Positions 41,202 to 50,350 of a stretch of DNA of 64,000 nucleotides are shown here, piece by piece; within the stretch, counting starts at the first letter, position 1; the number at the start of each line of letters is the position of its first letter. This DNA comes from JBCBKU01 sp965267475. GTDB lineage: Bacteria > Pseudomonadota > Alphaproteobacteria > Rhodobacterales > Rhodobacteraceae. Under the pieces are notes generated by a model. The model was not told the origin of the DNA. It did no database searches and worked only from the letters and a program-made list of their open reading frames with translations. The stretch lies in the NCBI GenBank assembly GCA_965267475.1, contig OZ254079.1, positions 868,001-932,000 on the forward strand, written 5' to 3'. The position numbers and the translations under genes were made by a program.

Positions 41202-43205
41202 TTACTGGCTCAGCGTTTCAGCCAGCCGCATCAGATTGACGGCCTCTGCTCGATACCCGAATGGGTCCTCGCCCTTGGATGCATTGGCCAGGCTTATGGC
41301 CTCGTCATAGCCCCAATTCCCCAGATACTGATCATTGCCCCGCAGAAGCTGGCCGAACCCGGCGATCGCGGCGGCAAAGCTGGCCTCGCTGCTGATCCGG
41401 TCATCCGCTTCGGTGATCGGTGTCTCGATCAGGACGCTCGTCGCCTGACCGGGGGCTTTGTAGCGCAGCTTGAGATACCCCAACTCACCCGGGGCGGCAT
41501 TGGCAGGCGCGGCCTGATACCGCAATGCGTCGGTCAGAATGGCGTCCGAGCCCACGGGCGTCACCTCATAGATCGCCGTCACCGTGTGGCCCGCGCCGAT
41601 ATCGCCAGCATCCACTTTGTCGTTGTTGAAATCCTCGCGGTTCAACGCCCGGGTTTCATAGCCGATCAGCCGGTATTCGGCGATCTCAGCCGGATTGAAC
41701 TCGACCTGGATCTTCACGTCGTTCGCGATGGGGAAAAGCGCTCCGGTCAATTGATCGACCAGAACCTTCCGGGCTTCGTTCAGCGTATCGATATAAGCTG
41801 CGGTGCCGTTCCCGTTCTGGGCCAGCGCTTGCATCGTGGCATCGTCCAGGTTGCCGCGCCCGAAGCCCAGGACGGACAGGTATGTGCCCGTGTCACGTTT
41901 GTCGGCGATGAAATCCTTCAAGGCATCCGGATCCGACAGACCGACATTGAAGTCACCATCAGTCGCGAGGATTACGCGCGTGACCTCTCCATCGCCCGCC
42001 ATGCTTTCGGCGGTGGCATAGGCCTGCTGCAAGCCGGCCTGACCGGCGGTCGAGCCACCCGCAGACAGAGCCTCAAGCGCTGCCGTGATCTTTGACCGTT
42101 CACTGGCCGGTGTGGGGTCCAGCACAAGACCGGCGCTGCCCGCATAGGTGACAATCGCAACCTCATCCTCGGGCCGCAGTTCCGACAGCATCAGCCGGAA
42201 GGACTGGATCAGAAGCGGCAGCTTCTGCGCGCTGTTCATGGATCCCGACGTGTCGATCAGGAAAACAAGGTTCAAGGGTGGACGGTCCTCGACCACCGGT
42301 TCCTCGCCCTGAATACCGATGTGAACCAGGCTCGTGCCCATATTCCAGGGCGTTGGCATGACCGAGACTGTGGCCTCAAACGGATGCGCGCCATCAGGGC
42401 CCGCATAGTCATAGGGGAAATAATTGATCATCTCTTCGATCCGGACGGCATCGGTTGGCGGCAACTGACCGGCATTGAGCGACGACCGCACAACAGAATA
42501 GGCCGCCGTATCCACATCGATCGAGAAGGTGGAAACCGGGTCTTCGGACGTGACCTTCAACGGGTTCGCAGCTTCATTCGCGAATTCTTCGGTGTTGGCC
42601 TCGGGCAGTGGCATGGGTTCGGGCGCCGGCTTGACGATCCCGAGGCTCCGGTCCCGGTGTTGGATGATCTGCCCGCTCGCCATGTCGGCCAAACCTGCAA
42701 TCGCCTCATCGCGCGACGGCGCAGCCGGTGCGGCCTGTTGTAAACTCTCGGCGGCACCGCGAAGTTCCTGCTGTTGAAGGCTGCGGGTGCTGCCAACCTC
42801 GGCATCCACCGACGCTTCTTCCGCTAAGACTGCGGGCGCTTCGGTCTTGGGCTGCGCGCCGTCTGCGCGACCTGTCACCTCGCTGACCGTGATCTCTGCG
42901 GGGTCTGTCGGGCCGAAGTTCAGCCCGCCTTCGGGCATTACGTAAAGCAAACCGACCGCGACAATGGCCGTCGTGCCGACCAGACCGCCCCGAAATGTCC
43001 AACTGGAAACCATCTTTCTCACTCCTTGCCTGAAGCGCCCGCCAATCGAGCGCTTTGGAGTGAGACGGGTCTCGGTCAGGGTTTCTTGGGCCGCCTCGAA
43101 ATTTTCCATGGCGGCGGAGATATCGGCGGCACGTTTCGCCGGATCAACAGCGGGAGTTGCGGCGTCCATAGCCGCACGGATCTTTTTGAAATCGTCATCC
43201 ATCAT
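41202..43205 (-). CDS. VWA domain protein with single membrane anchor (DUF3520)
   Basis: A 667-residue protein. The N-terminal 65 residues are cytoplasmic and charged, then one membrane helix (GGLVGTTAIVAVGLLYVM). A Glu/Ala/Pro-rich linker leads to a VWA domain (about residues 310-490) with the MIDAS motif FLIDTSGSMNSAQ, Thr in GGSTAGQAGL and Asp in ATDGDFNVG. The C-terminal DUF3520 domain ends the protein. It is similar to YfbK of enteric bacteria. Its start overlaps the stop of an ECF sigma factor gene, so it may regulate that sigma factor. Confidence 0.88.
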   Translation of the reverse strand: MMDDDFKKIRAAMDAATPAVDPAKRAADISAAMENFEAAQETLTETRLTPKRSIGGRFRQGVRKMVSSWTFRGGLVGTTAIVAVGLLYVMPEGGLNFGPTDPAEITVSEVTGRADGAQPKTEAPAVLAEEASVDAEVGSTRSLQQQELRGAAESLQQAAPAAPSRDEAIAGLADMASGQIIQHRDRSLGIVKPAPEPMPLPEANTEEFANEAANPLKVTSEDPVSTFSIDVDTAAYSVVRSSLNAGQLPPTDAVRIEEMINYFPYDYAGPDGAHPFEATVSVMPTPWNMGTSLVHIGIQGEEPVVEDRPPLNLVFLIDTSGSMNSAQKLPLLIQSFRLMLSELRPEDEVAIVTYAGSAGLVLDPTPASERSKITAALEALSAGGSTAGQAGLQQAYATAESMAGDGEVTRVILATDGDFNVGLSDPDALKDFIADKRDTGTYLSVLGFGRGNLDDATMQALAQNGNGTAAYIDTLNEARKVLVDQLTGALFPIANDVKIQVEFNPAEIAEYRLIGYETRALNREDFNNDKVDAGDIGAGHTVTAIYEVTPVGSDAILTDALRYQAAPANAAPGELGYLKLRYKAPGQATSVLIETPITEADDRISSEASFAAAIAGFGQLLRGNDQYLGNWGYDEAISLANASKGEDPFGYRAEAVNLMRLAETLSQ

Positions 43206-43747
43206 TGGGCGATCTCCTGGTTTTCCATGGCGCGGAGGCGCTTTTTCACCTCAGAAAGGCGCCAGGCCACCGTGCCTTCCGATATGCCGAGCACGTCGGC
43301 AGCCTCGGCCTGTGTCATGTCTTCGTCCAAAGTCAGCGCCAGCGTGTCGCGCAGATCCAGGGGCAGGGCGCCCATCGCCTCGGCCAGCCAGTCCAGCGCG
43401 TCTTTGCGGTCTGCGTCCGCGGCGCGGCGGTTCACTTCCCAATCGCCCCAACCCTCTGCGGCCTTGGCGCGCGTCTCGGCCCTGCGGCGGGCATCGTGGG
43501 CGGCGTTGACCGTGACGCGATAAAGCCAGGTTGTGAACTTCGACCCGCCCCGGTAGCTTGCAAGCTTTCCGGGAAGCTTCAGGCACAAGTCCTGCGTCAG
43601 ATCCTCTGCGCGATCGCGGGCCCCCGTCAGCCGAAACGCCAGCCGAAACACACGGTCATAGTGCCGCGTCAGCAGGGCCGCAAAGGCCGCGCGGTCGCCC
43701 GTCTGGGCGGCCTTGGCCAGCGTCTCGTCCGAGGTTTCCATGCGCAT
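43202..43747 (-). CDS. ECF-type RNA polymerase sigma factor
   Basis: A 181-residue ECF sigma factor from ATG 43747 (AGGA six bases upstream; a GTG at 43771 is in frame). Region 2 is visible as HYDRVFRLAFRLTGARDRAEDLTQDLCLKL and region 4 as LTLDEDMTQAEAADVLGISEGTVAWRLSEVKKRLR. It is coupled to the VWA protein (ATGA). No separate anti-sigma gene follows, so the VWA protein is a candidate anti-sigma. The target promoters are unknown. Confidence 0.9.
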   Translation of the reverse strand: MRMETSDETLAKAAQTGDRAAFAALLTRHYDRVFRLAFRLTGARDRAEDLTQDLCLKLPGKLASYRGGSKFTTWLYRVTVNAAHDARRRAETRAKAAEGWGDWEVNRRAADADRKDALDWLAEAMGALPLDLRDTLALTLDEDMTQAEAADVLGISEGTVAWRLSEVKKRLRAMENQEIAQ

Positions 43748-43827
43748 CACATATCCTATGACGCGGCCCACAGGTCGATCCTTGGAAATTTTTCGAAAAA
43801 AGTTCCAGGACTTCGGGCGGCCCGGCG

Positions 43828-44736
43828 TCAGCCTGTTCGGGCGATGAAATCCAATGTGGCTTCAACAAGGTCCGCGCCCACGTCCTCTTGCAGGAAATGG
43901 CCCGCATTCGGCAGGATCCTGTGTGGTTGTCCGGCGGCCCCCGGCACGGCCTTTTGAAAAGACCTGTCCGCCCCGGCCATGACTTTGTCCTCAGCGCCAA
44001 ACAAGGTCAGGAACGGGATTTCAAGCGTTTTGAGCACGTCCCAGGCGGCTCGATTGGCGGCCGAGGCCGGGTTGTCTGGGCCATCGGGCACAAGCATTGG
44101 GAACTGCCGGGCCCCGGCCTGAAAGGTCTCGTCCGGATAGGGGGCATTATAGGCCGCGACTTCTTCAGGTGAGATCTTGGTGGCAGTCCCGCCAAAGATG
44201 ATGCGCCCTGCGTTGAAGGTCTCAACCGATTGCGAATATTCCCTCCAGGATCGAAAAGCATCGCCCAGGTCCTGGTCACCGGTCGGAAGGGCCGTGTTGG
44301 CCACAACGACGCGCGCAAACCGGTCCGGCATGGCGGCGACCAGCCTCAGTCCGATAAGTCCGCCCCAGTCCTGGCAGAACAGGGTGATACCCTTCAGATC
44401 AAGTTTGGTCAGCCATTCGGCCATCCAAGCGACATGCCGCTGATAGGTATAGTCGGACCGCTCAGCCGGCTTGTCGGAGCGCCCAAACCCGATCAGATCG
44501 GGCGCAAGAACGCGGTGACCTGCGTCGTGAAACCCCGGGATCATATGTCGGTAAAGATACGACCAGGACGGTTCGCCATGCATCAGAAGGATGGGCGCCA
44601 CATCCGGCGAACCCTCGTCAATGTAGTGAACCCGCAGCGTTCCGCCCTCGGTATCATCGACCGAAAGGTAGTTGGGCCGAAAAACATAGTCGGGCAGATC
44701 GTCAAAGCGATCTTCGGGGGTTCGCAAATAGTGCAC
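43828..44736 (-). CDS. Haloalkane dehalogenase
   Basis: A 302-residue alpha/beta hydrolase of haloalkane dehalogenase subfamily I. The signature is LLMHGEPSWSYLYRHMIPGF, the nucleophile Asp and halide Trp are in CQDWGGLIGLRL, the acid Asp is in LFGAEDKVM and the His is in NAGHFLQED. It hydrolyses short haloalkanes to alcohols and halide. It stands alone and is divergent from the GT-C-like gene. Substrate range cannot be told. Confidence 0.88.
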   Translation of the reverse strand: MHYLRTPEDRFDDLPDYVFRPNYLSVDDTEGGTLRVHYIDEGSPDVAPILLMHGEPSWSYLYRHMIPGFHDAGHRVLAPDLIGFGRSDKPAERSDYTYQRHVAWMAEWLTKLDLKGITLFCQDWGGLIGLRLVAAMPDRFARVVVANTALPTGDQDLGDAFRSWREYSQSVETFNAGRIIFGGTATKISPEEVAAYNAPYPDETFQAGARQFPMLVPDGPDNPASAANRAAWDVLKTLEIPFLTLFGAEDKVMAGADRSFQKAVPGAAGQPHRILPNAGHFLQEDVGADLVEATLDFIARTG

Positions 44737-44896
44737 CTGGCTGCCTCATCGATCCTGACACCCGTTGAAAGCATGACCCGCCGCGCGAAAACCGTCAAAC
44801 CCGGTAGCAGGACATGTCGTCCCGAACCACTCAAGTCGCGACCCCGGAACCAGCCCGAGACCCCGCGCCGTCACCTTTCTGGCCGATAGTTGACGC

Positions 44897-44910
44897 AATT
44901 CGCGCGAATT
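44897..44910. promoter_or_regulatory. Perfect 14-base palindrome in divergent promoter
   Basis: AATTCGCGCGAATT lies two bases after a TTGACG element (44890-44895) in the intergenic region upstream of the plus-strand membrane protein gene. It could be a repressor site that overlaps the promoter spacer. Only symmetry supports this. Confidence 0.35.
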
Positions 44911-44959
44911 TCGCGGCTAATTCTCATCAAACCATTCTTAATTGGAATTTGGCCGAGAC

Positions 44960-46372
44960 ATGAACGGCTTGGACACTGTGCCTGCCACCCCGGCACGATT
45001 TGGGGTGATGAAGGGCGCCACCGCCGATGGTGTGTCGCTTGCCCTTGCGCTTTTTGTGCTCGGGGCCGTGGCCTTCGGCAGCCGCCTTGCCTGGATCGGG
45101 ACCGGCTTTGGCATGGATCCCGATACCTACCGCGTATTGGACGCGGCGCGCGCAATCCGCGATGGTGCGTTCTACGAAGCAAGCCGTTTTCCGGGCTATC
45201 CGGTCTATGAATATCTAGTCGCGCTGTTGCCGGCATCGCCATGGGTCCTGAACGGGCTAAGCGCCCTTGCAACCTCGGTCTCGACGATAATCGTGGCGCT
45301 CATACTGCGCGAAGCAAAGGTCCAGGATGCGTTCGCCTATGCTCTGGCCTTCGCCATGGTGCCGATAGTCTTCCTCGCCAGCACCATGACCATGGATTAT
45401 GCGCTGGCGCTGTCCTTCATCCTGGCGGCGACATGGCTTGCCCAAACCGGGCGGGCAGGGGCCGCCGGGATGTGTCTTGGTCTGGCGATCGGAACGCGGA
45501 TTACGTCAGGGCTAGTGGGGCTGCCCCTTCTGTTCCTTTTGGCGGCAACCGTTCCGGGTCGGGCCCACACGCTGCGTTTTGCCGGAATGGCTGCGGTGAC
45601 TGGTGCAACGTTCTATGTGCCGGTTTTCGTCACCTATGGGCTTGGCGCGCTGACATTCTATGACGGCGATCCGTATCCGACCGTTTTGCAAATCTTTGAC
45701 CTGGGCGTGCGCCGTGTCTGGGGCGAGATCGGCGCAGTCGGGTGGGCCCTGGTGGTCCTGTCGGTACCGTTCTGGGCCAAACAAGCGCGCGCGCGGCTTG
45801 ATGACACTGCCATCCGGGCCCTGGCCTGGACCGCCGGGGCCGCAGTCGTACTTTTCGCGCTGCTGTTTCTCCGCTTGCCGCATGATGCCCAGTATCTGCT
45901 CCCCATGGTACCGTTTCTGATTATCAGTGCGGCTCTGATCCTGCCGCTTTGGATCGGGCGCGGGCTGATCGTTGTGCTTCTTGTAACGCCTTGGGTCCAT
46001 TTCGCCGAGGGTGAGTTTCGAAACGGCGCCGTCGAACGGGCCCACAAGGCCCGCCAGCGGATCGCCCATGAGGTGACCCACCTTGTGACCATCAGCTCAA
46101 GGCTTCCAACCGGAAGCATGGTCTATGTCGGGACAAACCTGCCCCAGCTTCGCATGGAATTGGATGAGGCTCCGACACCCGGTGTGCATTGGTTGCACTT
46201 TCCGGCATCCGAGGCCGAGATCCGCGCTTATCGCGCCGCCGGACACTGCGTCTATTTCGCCGCGCGGATGGACGAAGCAGTTGCCCGCCGCGGTATCGCG
46301 CTCGACCGTGCAGGCGCCATCGAGATCCCCGAACGCACCGGTATTCCACCGGATTGCCACTTCGCTTTCTGA
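44960..46372 (+). CDS. GT-C-like polytopic membrane protein
   Basis: A 470-residue protein from ATG 44960 (TTG 44942 is an alternative start). It has about nine to eleven hydrophobic helices. After the first helix comes FGMDPDTYRVLDAARAI, an acidic loop placed as the catalytic Asp of GT-C glycosyltransferases (PMT/ArnT-like or DUF2029). The C-terminal 90 residues are soluble. It may transfer sugars from polyprenyl phosphate donors. The family assignment is not firm. A palindrome at 46447 follows. Confidence 0.65.
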   Translation: MNGLDTVPATPARFGVMKGATADGVSLALALFVLGAVAFGSRLAWIGTGFGMDPDTYRVLDAARAIRDGAFYEASRFPGYPVYEYLVALLPASPWVLNGLSALATSVSTIIVALILREAKVQDAFAYALAFAMVPIVFLASTMTMDYALALSFILAATWLAQTGRAGAAGMCLGLAIGTRITSGLVGLPLLFLLAATVPGRAHTLRFAGMAAVTGATFYVPVFVTYGLGALTFYDGDPYPTVLQIFDLGVRRVWGEIGAVGWALVVLSVPFWAKQARARLDDTAIRALAWTAGAAVVLFALLFLRLPHDAQYLLPMVPFLIISAALILPLWIGRGLIVVLLVTPWVHFAEGEFRNGAVERAHKARQRIAHEVTHLVTISSRLPTGSMVYVGTNLPQLRMELDEAPTPGVHWLHFPASEAEIRAYRAAGHCVYFAARMDEAVARRGIALDRAGAIEIPERTGIPPDCHFAF

Positions 46373-46446
46373 CCGGTTCGGGCTCGGCAGGATTGCGCCA
46401 CGTCGCCAAGCGCACGCGCGGTTTCGTTGACAGATCATCTATTTCA

Positions 46447-46473
46447 CCACACGCTAAGCGTGTGGGGGCAATT
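46447..46473. promoter_or_regulatory. Perfect palindrome CCACACGCT-A-AGCGTGTGG
   Basis: Nine-base half-sites (46447-46455 and 46457-46465) with a single central base, followed by GGGGCAATTTT. It could be an operator for the haloperoxidase gene that starts 48 bases downstream, or a terminator for the upstream membrane protein gene (T-run at 46472). Confidence 0.5.
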
Positions 46474-46512
46474 TTCGCCCTTTGAAGACGATTTTGATAA
46501 AGGACTTTTCCA

Positions 46513-48276
46513 ATGACCAAAGACCGCGCTCAGACCGCGTACAATATTCGTGTGGAAGCCGCCGATCTGGCCCGCCACAGGACCTATCCCAAACACAAGG
46601 CCAACCCAGACGAACAGCGCTATGCCACGGCGCACAGCCCGATGAGCTTTACCAAAGGCCTGAAACACAACGCCGATGGTGTTGTCGACAATCCCGCCGA
46701 TTTTCTGGCGTTTCGGACGGCCATCGACAACGGTTTCGTCGAACCTTTCACATCCCGCGTGCCCGTGCCCACCAACAAGCCGCGCCGTAAATGGGAAGCG
46801 CCGACCGCCGGGGTCGTTTACGATCTGCAAGGCCCGGATGCTCAGGCCGTCACGATGGCGCCCGCGCCCGAGCTGTGTTCGCATGAGTTGTCCTTCGAAA
46901 TGGCCGAGGTTTATGAATTGGCACTTCTGCGCGATGTGCCCTTTTCCAGTTTCGACCAGAACGGCGGAGCAGGCTCGGCCAAGATCAACGACGCCGCCGA
47001 TCGCCTGAACAAGCTGCCCTATGCAAAGGCCGGATATCCGAACCGTCCGCGGACGGTGAATGCGGCTGGCGACCTGGATCGCCAGACGGTGTTTCGCGGC
47101 TCCAGCCCGGGCGTGGACAAGGGCCCCTACCTGTCGCAGTTCATGCTGATCGGCGGGCGCGATCAGGCGGGCAAGACCGACCTGATCGACGGGCAGATCC
47201 CCTATGGCGCGCAACTGATCGACCAGAAAGTGCCCGAGGCGCTAGAAGGCGACGACTATATGCAGACCTGGACCGACTGGCTGCATGTCCAGAACGGGTT
47301 CGACGTAAACGGATGTTCGCCAGGCCAGAACTTCTGCGACCACAGGCGGTTCATCTACACGCCGCGCGATCTGGCAACCTATGTTCATTTCGACGCGCTG
47401 TATCAGGCGTACCTGAATGCCACGCTAATCCTTCTGGGCATGGGCACGCCGTTCGATCCGGGCTTTGACAAGCTGTCGGGTATGGGACCCTATGACAACC
47501 CACCCGCGGGTGTCTCGATGGATCGGAACGCCGGTGGCTTCGCCCTTTGGGGCGGGCCGCATATTCTGACCCTTGTGACCGAGGTCGCGACCCGCGCGCT
47601 CAAGGCCGTGCGGTACCAGAAGTTCAACAACCATCTGCGGCTCCGGCCCGAGGCGCTGGCCGCCCGGATAGAGAAGGCCAAGAAGCTCGACGACACTTAT
47701 CCCGTGCTGTGCGGCGCCTTTGGCAAGATGCGCGATGAGATCGAACATACGGTCAAAGCGGTGGAGCATTTCAACAAGGCCGCGGTGAAGAAGGCGACTG
47801 CGCTTTTGCCCATGGCGTTCGCAGAAGGCTCGCCCATGCACCCGACCTATGGGGCCGGACATGCGACGGTGGCCGGGGCCTGCACGACCATCGTGAAGGC
47901 CTTCTTCGACACCGGCACGGTCCTGGGCCTCAATGCCGACAAGACCGCCTGTAGCCACAAGAAAGCGGGGTTCTACCGCGACATCTCGCACGCGGTGCAA
48001 TACGTGGCAAAGGACAAGGGCAAGACGCTGGCCGAGGAAAAGATCGACTGCGCCCTGACCCTGGAAGGAGAGTTGAACAAGCTGGCGGCCAATATCTCAA
48101 TCGGGCGGAACATGGCCGGGGTGCACTACTACTCTGACTATTACGACAGCCTGCGCATGGGCGAAGAGATCGCCATCGGGCTTCTTGAGGAACAGGCGCT
48201 TTGTTATCCGACCGATGACTTTGTTCTGGGTCTGCCGACCTTCGATGGCGACTATGTCCGGATTGGCCGGAAATAG
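46513..48276 (+). CDS. Vanadium-dependent haloperoxidase (bromoperoxidase-like)
   Basis: A 587-residue haloperoxidase of the PAP2/vanadium bromoperoxidase type. The vanadate-binding residues are visible: Lys and Arg in KFNNHLRLRPE (near residue 370), HPTYGAGHATVAG (His near 440 and the second His ligand), and Arg-x5-His in GRNMAGVHYYSD. The catalytic set matches algal enzymes, except that the usual vanadate-binding Ser before Gly-His is Ala (GAGH for PSGH). It oxidises halide with peroxide to give hypohalous acid. No signal peptide is visible. Confidence 0.88.
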   Translation: MTKDRAQTAYNIRVEAADLARHRTYPKHKANPDEQRYATAHSPMSFTKGLKHNADGVVDNPADFLAFRTAIDNGFVEPFTSRVPVPTNKPRRKWEAPTAGVVYDLQGPDAQAVTMAPAPELCSHELSFEMAEVYELALLRDVPFSSFDQNGGAGSAKINDAADRLNKLPYAKAGYPNRPRTVNAAGDLDRQTVFRGSSPGVDKGPYLSQFMLIGGRDQAGKTDLIDGQIPYGAQLIDQKVPEALEGDDYMQTWTDWLHVQNGFDVNGCSPGQNFCDHRRFIYTPRDLATYVHFDALYQAYLNATLILLGMGTPFDPGFDKLSGMGPYDNPPAGVSMDRNAGGFALWGGPHILTLVTEVATRALKAVRYQKFNNHLRLRPEALAARIEKAKKLDDTYPVLCGAFGKMRDEIEHTVKAVEHFNKAAVKKATALLPMAFAEGSPMHPTYGAGHATVAGACTTIVKAFFDTGTVLGLNADKTACSHKKAGFYRDISHAVQYVAKDKGKTLAEEKIDCALTLEGELNKLAANISIGRNMAGVHYYSDYYDSLRMGEEIAIGLLEEQALCYPTDDFVLGLPTFDGDYVRIGRK

Positions 48277-48279
48277 AGC

Positions 48280-48813
48280 TTAGCCCATTCCAAACCGGGC
48301 GCGCATATCGGCGATTGCTGCCGCGCGCGCCCGGTCTTTCCTGCGGTTTCTGTGTTCCAAGGCGCGAAGAACACGTCGCGGATCGCAGACCGTCACATCA
48401 TGGGCACCGACCGGCATGACAGAGGATCCGGGCAACAGCTCGGCATAGTCCGGGACCAGGGCGAAGGGCAGGTCCAGCATGCCAAAGGGCGTCACGAACA
48501 ATTGGTCCAGATGCTGGATCGTCGCAGGCCAAGGGCGCCAGGTCCGGTGATCGTCAATGGTGCCAATGTCCCATTTCGGATCATCCACCCATTGCGGCAC
48601 AGCCTCCAAGCTCTCCAGACACCTGGCTGCCCGCTCCAGGTTCTCGGGATCGCGCCGCACCACGACGTCCAGATCGTTGGGCACCAGATTCGCACCGTGA
48701 AGCTTCAGCACATAGGACCCTGCCAAAAGCCATGTGACGCCATGGCCTTCCAGCACTGCCACCATGGCTTCGGCCTGCAAAACCGGCCGATCCAAAGGGT
48801 CCGGCCGGGCCAC
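48280..48813 (-). CDS. Nucleotidyltransferase-fold protein
   Basis: A 177-residue protein with a polymerase-beta-like nucleotidyltransferase fold: WLLAGSYVLKLHGANLVPNDLDVVVRR carries the GS and DLDVVV acidic motif. The remaining half resembles AbiEii-like or MNT proteins. No HEPN, AbiEi or other toxin-antitoxin partner is adjacent. It begins four bases after the stop of the upstream dehydrogenase gene. Function unknown. Confidence 0.72.
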   Translation of the reverse strand: MARPDPLDRPVLQAEAMVAVLEGHGVTWLLAGSYVLKLHGANLVPNDLDVVVRRDPENLERAARCLESLEAVPQWVDDPKWDIGTIDDHRTWRPWPATIQHLDQLFVTPFGMLDLPFALVPDYAELLPGSSVMPVGAHDVTVCDPRRVLRALEHRNRRKDRARAAAIADMRARFGMG

Positions 48814-48817
48814 CGGG

Positions 48818-50293
48818 TCAGACCGACAGGCAGATGTATTTCATCTCAAGGAATTCTTCGATCCCGTGACGCGAACCTTCGCGGCCCAGTCCCGATTGCT
48901 TGATGCCGCCGAAGGGCGCGACCTCGGTCGAGATGATGCCGGTGTTCACACCGACGATCCCGTATTCCAAGGCTTCCGAAACCTTTGTCACCCGGCTGAT
49001 ATCCTTGGCATAGAAATAGGCCGCCAGCCCGAACACCGTGTCGTTGGCAAGCCGGATGACCTCATCGTCGTCGGTGAACCGGAACAGCGGTGCAACCGGT
49101 CCGAAAGTTTCCTCTCGGCTGATCAGCATGTCGGGCGTCGCCCCGGTCAGGATTGTCGGCTCAAAGAACAGCCCGCCAAGCGCATGGCGGTTCCCGCCCA
49201 ACATCACCTCGGCCCCGTTCGCCTTGGCATCGGCCACGTGGGCTTCGACCTTCTCAACCGCCGCTTCCTCGATCAGCGGCCCGAAGTCTGTGCCGTCCAG
49301 CCCGTCGCCCACGGTCATCTTGCCCACGCGGTCGGCCAGCTTTGCGGCGAAGACATCATAGACGCCGTCCTGCACATAGATCCGGTTTGCGCAGACGCAG
49401 GTCTGACCGGCATTGCGGTATTTGCAGGCGATGGCGCCTTCTACGGCGGCGTCGATATCCGCATCGTCGAAGACGATAAAAGGCGCATTGCCGCCCAGCT
49501 CCATCGAGCACTTCATGACCTGGTCCGAGGCTTGGCGGAGTAGAATCCGCCCGACCTCGGTGGAGCCCGTGAAGGTCAGTTTGCGAACCAATGGGTTTTC
49601 GCTGAATTCCAAACTGATGGCGGGTGCGTCATTCGATGGCAGGATCGACAGGATCCCCTTGGGCAGGCCCGCGCGATCCGCAAGAACGCCCATGGCAAGC
49701 GCGGATAATGGTGTCATTTCCGCCGGTTTCACGATGAAGGCGCATCCCGCCGCCAGCGCAGGCCCGGCCTTCCGGGTGATCATCGCGTTCGGGAAGTTCC
49801 AGGGCGTGATCGCCGCGGCCACGCCAATGGGTTGGCGAATGACCTGAATGCGCTTGTCTGCCTGATGGCCGGGGATCGTCTCGCCATAGATCCGGCGACC
49901 CTCTTCGGCGAACCAGTCGATGAAGGACGCACCATAAGTGATCTCTCCCTTCGCCTCGGCGATGGGTTTGCCCTGTTCCGCTGTCAGGATCAGCGCCAGG
50001 TCATCGGCATGTTCCAGCATCAGGTCGTACCATCGCCGCAGGATGACCGCGCGGTCCTTGGCGGTGCGCGCCGCCCAGTCCTTTTGTGCGACATCGGCTG
50101 CCGCAATCGCGCGCGCGGTTTCGGCCCGCCCAAGATCGGCGACCTCGGCCACCACATCGCCGCGGGCCGGGTTAGTCACGGCAAAGGTTGCCCCATCATC
50201 CGCATCCACCCATTCCCCAGCCAGATAGGCCTTGTTTGCCAGCAGGGTGGGGTCCTTCAGCAGGCTTTTCAGATTGGTCGTCGTATCAAGCAT
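48818..50293 (-). CDS. gabD: NAD(P)-dependent succinate-semialdehyde dehydrogenase
   Basis: A 491-residue aldehyde dehydrogenase. The catalytic Cys is in NAGQTCVCANRIYVQ, the Glu in MELGGNAPFIVFDDADID, and the cofactor strand is TPWNFPNAMITRKAGPALAAGC. The paired Cys and ISTEVAPFGGIKQSGLGREGS match GabD enzymes that oxidise succinate semialdehyde to succinate in GABA degradation. No GABA transaminase gene is adjacent, so another semialdehyde such as glutarate semialdehyde is possible. It is followed closely by the nucleotidyltransferase gene. Confidence 0.88.
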   Translation of the reverse strand: MLDTTTNLKSLLKDPTLLANKAYLAGEWVDADDGATFAVTNPARGDVVAEVADLGRAETARAIAAADVAQKDWAARTAKDRAVILRRWYDLMLEHADDLALILTAEQGKPIAEAKGEITYGASFIDWFAEEGRRIYGETIPGHQADKRIQVIRQPIGVAAAITPWNFPNAMITRKAGPALAAGCAFIVKPAEMTPLSALAMGVLADRAGLPKGILSILPSNDAPAISLEFSENPLVRKLTFTGSTEVGRILLRQASDQVMKCSMELGGNAPFIVFDDADIDAAVEGAIACKYRNAGQTCVCANRIYVQDGVYDVFAAKLADRVGKMTVGDGLDGTDFGPLIEEAAVEKVEAHVADAKANGAEVMLGGNRHALGGLFFEPTILTGATPDMLISREETFGPVAPLFRFTDDDEVIRLANDTVFGLAAYFYAKDISRVTKVSEALEYGIVGVNTGIISTEVAPFGGIKQSGLGREGSRHGIEEFLEMKYICLSV

Positions 50294-50350
50294 GGGGCCT
50301 CCGAAACAGCGGGCATGGTCCAGCGCAAACGGGCGCGATATAGCGGTGTT

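Noticed and set aside
43202..43771. GTG start at 43771 for the ECF sigma factor
   Set aside because: ATG 43747 has an AGGA site at the right distance and gives the usual N-terminal length.
48280..48813. Nucleotidyltransferase as part of a toxin-antitoxin or phage-defence module
   Set aside because: No HEPN, AbiEi or other partner gene is adjacent; neighbours are metabolic genes.
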